DNA from: a bacterium
Lineage (GTDB): Bacteria; AUK180
DNA: 7,982 bases
Assembly: GCA_021162505.1 (NCBI GenBank)
Contig: JAGGYO010000354.1
Span: 1-7,982, forward strand
Direction: 5' to 3'
Part shown: one piece after another, positions 7,225 through 7,982 of the stretch
Layout of the letters: each line of letters starts with the position of its first letter
Position numbering within the stretch: position 1 is the stretch's first letter
Made by a program: the position numbers and the translations under genes
Notes under the pieces: generated by a model
Told to the model about the DNA's origin: nothing
The model's input: the letters and a program-made list of their open reading frames with translations, nothing else
Databases searched by the model: none

Positions 7225-7840
7225 TTTTTTTAAATTGAGAAATGACATGATAAAATATCAATTAATAAGTCGTGGAATAAAGGATGAATCCGTACTGAAA
7301 ATAATGGGAAATCTACCTCGGGAGGACTTTGTTCCTGAAACAGTGAGAAAAAATGCTTATAATGATTCTCCACTTCCCATTGGGGAGGGGCAGACAATAT
7401 CGCAACCCTATATGGTCGCAATTATGACCGAATTATTGAAAATTACAAAACAAGATGTGGTATTGGAGATCGGAACAGGTTCAGGTTATCAAACCGCTAT
7501 ACTGTCGCGCCTTTGTAAAACTGTGCATACTGTAGAGATCAATGAAAATTTATTGAACTACGCAAAAGGGAATCTTAATAAAATTGGATGTAAAAATGTA
7601 TTTTTCCATTTGAGCGATGGGAAAAAAGGAATAAGAGAGCATGCTCCATTTGATAAAATATTGGTTGCTGCTGCTCCGGAGAATATTCCCAATGAATTGA
7701 CCTTGCAGCTAAAAAATGGAGGTAAAATGACGATACCTGTTGGTAATCGCTTTGAACAGGAACTTATTGTAATTAAAAAAAATAATAACAGTATATTGAA
7801 AAGATCTCTATTCTCCGTATTGTTCGTTCCACTTATATGA
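7217..7840 (+). CDS. pcm: Protein-L-isoaspartate O-methyltransferase
   Basis: Pcm transfers a methyl group from S-adenosylmethionine to L-isoaspartyl residues in damaged proteins, starting their repair in the cytoplasm. The 207 residues cover the whole family. The N-terminal block is RNDMIKYQLISRGIKDESVL, with PREDFVP at 34-40. The substrate-side signature PIGEGQTISQPYMVA is at 54-68. SAM motif I, LEIGTGSGYQTA, is at 83-94, with the acidic VEINE after it. SDG follows at 133-135, FDKILVAAAPENIP at 145-158, LKNGGKMTIPVG at 165-176, and the typical terminal FVPL close to the stop. The start is TTG 7217, overlapping trmFO by eight bases with a good ribosome site; similarity to the family begins around residue 8, so the ATG at 7247 is too late. 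The C-terminus is slightly shorter than in E. coli Pcm, which continues a few residues past FVPL. Confidence 0.97.
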   Translation: MIDFFKLRNDMIKYQLISRGIKDESVLKIMGNLPREDFVPETVRKNAYNDSPLPIGEGQTISQPYMVAIMTELLKITKQDVVLEIGTGSGYQTAILSRLCKTVHTVEINENLLNYAKGNLNKIGCKNVFFHLSDGKKGIREHAPFDKILVAAAPENIPNELTLQLKNGGKMTIPVGNRFEQELIVIKKNNNSILKRSLFSVLFVPLI

Positions 7841-7863
7841 GTATAAAATATTTTACTAAAAGA

Positions 7864-7879
7864 TGTGATATTTATCACG
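7864..7879. promoter_or_regulatory. CRP/FNR-family-like operator dyad
   Basis: TGTGATATTTATCACG lies in the gap after pcm. It matches the CRP-type pattern TGTGA-N6-TCACA at nine of ten defined positions and has perfect GTGATA/TATCAC arms. CRP/FNR-superfamily sensors of cAMP, oxygen, NO or CO bind such dyads. A TATAAA at 7928-7933 could be the -10 element of a promoter for a gene to the right, which would put the dyad near -68, but no good -35 is present. No regulator is encoded here, and in AT-rich DNA a dyad can occur by chance. Confidence 0.4.
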
Positions 7880-7960
7880 AGAAATAAGAAAAAATCATTG
7901 AAAAATCTCAGAAACATATTGGATTTTTATAAAGTTAAGTAAAAAGTTAAAATGAAGAAT

Positions 7961-7978
7961 GAAACCCCATGGGGTTTC
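7961..7978. repeat. 18-bp perfect palindrome at the right edge
   Basis: GAAACCCCATGGGGTTTC equals its own reverse complement and is strikingly G+C-rich for this region. As RNA it could form a stem of about seven pairs with a CATG loop. On the + strand no T-run follows within the window (the next bases are GGCG), so it is not a clear terminator for this operon. On the - strand it would be followed by ATTCTTCATTTT, which could suit a terminator of a convergent gene. It may also be coding, because the frame from ATG 7952 is open to the edge (Met-Lys-Asn-Glu-Thr-Pro-Trp-Gly-Phe-Gly). Confidence 0.55.
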
Positions 7979-7982
7979 GGCG

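Noticed and set aside
7247..7249. ATG as alternative start of pcm
   Set aside because: Family similarity begins before it, and the TTG at 7217 has a well-placed AGAGGGG site and the overlap pattern seen elsewhere in the operon.
7844..7855. Palindrome TAAAATATTTTA just after the pcm stop, as a terminator
   Set aside because: It is purely A/T, so any hairpin would be very weak, and no T-run follows it. Such palindromes are expected in AT-rich gaps.

Overview
This window is one tightly packed operon, all on the + strand. It holds six genes, each overlapping the next, followed by a short non-coding tail. The DNA is AT-rich (roughly one third G+C by eye) and full of Lys, Asn, Ile and Glu codons. 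Signal-peptide-bearing and multi-spanning proteins with large predicted extracytoplasmic parts suggest a Gram-negative-type (two-membrane) bacterium. The gene mix (a DUF4175-like protein, the AmmeMemoRadiSam A and B proteins, folate-dependent TrmFO) would fit a low-GC lineage of the FCB group or a related uncultured candidate phylum such as Cloacimonadota or WOR-3. That placement is inference and is weak.

Layout. (1) 3-1754: a gene cut by the left edge. It encodes a signal peptide, TPR-like helical repeats, one membrane span, a long acidic linker and a small Cys-containing C-terminal helical domain. (2) 1741-2628: a MEMO-family protein (AmmeMemoRadiSam system protein B) with a complete set of family metal/active-site residues and an unusual hydrophobic N-terminus. 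(3) 2625-3185: an AMMECR1-family protein (AmmeMemoRadiSam system protein A) with a GTG start. (4) 3116 or about 3182 to 5920: a large DUF4175-like membrane protein with three spans, beta-rich domains and a very long coiled coil. (5) 5917-7224: TrmFO, the flavin- and folate-dependent tRNA m5U54 methyltransferase. (6) 7217-7840: protein-L-isoaspartate O-methyltransferase (Pcm). (7) 7841-7982: a tail with a CRP/FNR-like dyad and an 18-bp perfect palindrome at the right edge, where another gene may begin.

How the genes relate. Every junction overlaps (14, 4, 4 or 70, 4 and 8 bases), and three genes appear to use GTG or TTG starts, so translational coupling is probably central to expression. Two genes encode envelope proteins of unknown function (TPR-TM and DUF4175-like). 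Two encode the co-occurring MEMO/AMMECR1 pair. Two encode housekeeping RNA-modification and protein-repair enzymes. The radical SAM partner of the MEMO/AMMECR1 pair is not in the window.

The points most worth checking are: an exact A_AAA_AAG slippery heptamer at the end of the MEMO gene, which in the -1 frame would fuse MEMO to AMMECR1; the missing conventional start codon of the DUF4175-like gene, where an ATAA stands where ATGA would be expected; and the predicted membrane targeting of MEMO while AMMECR1 looks cytoplasmic. No tRNA, rRNA, CRISPR array, insertion sequence or phage gene is visible.
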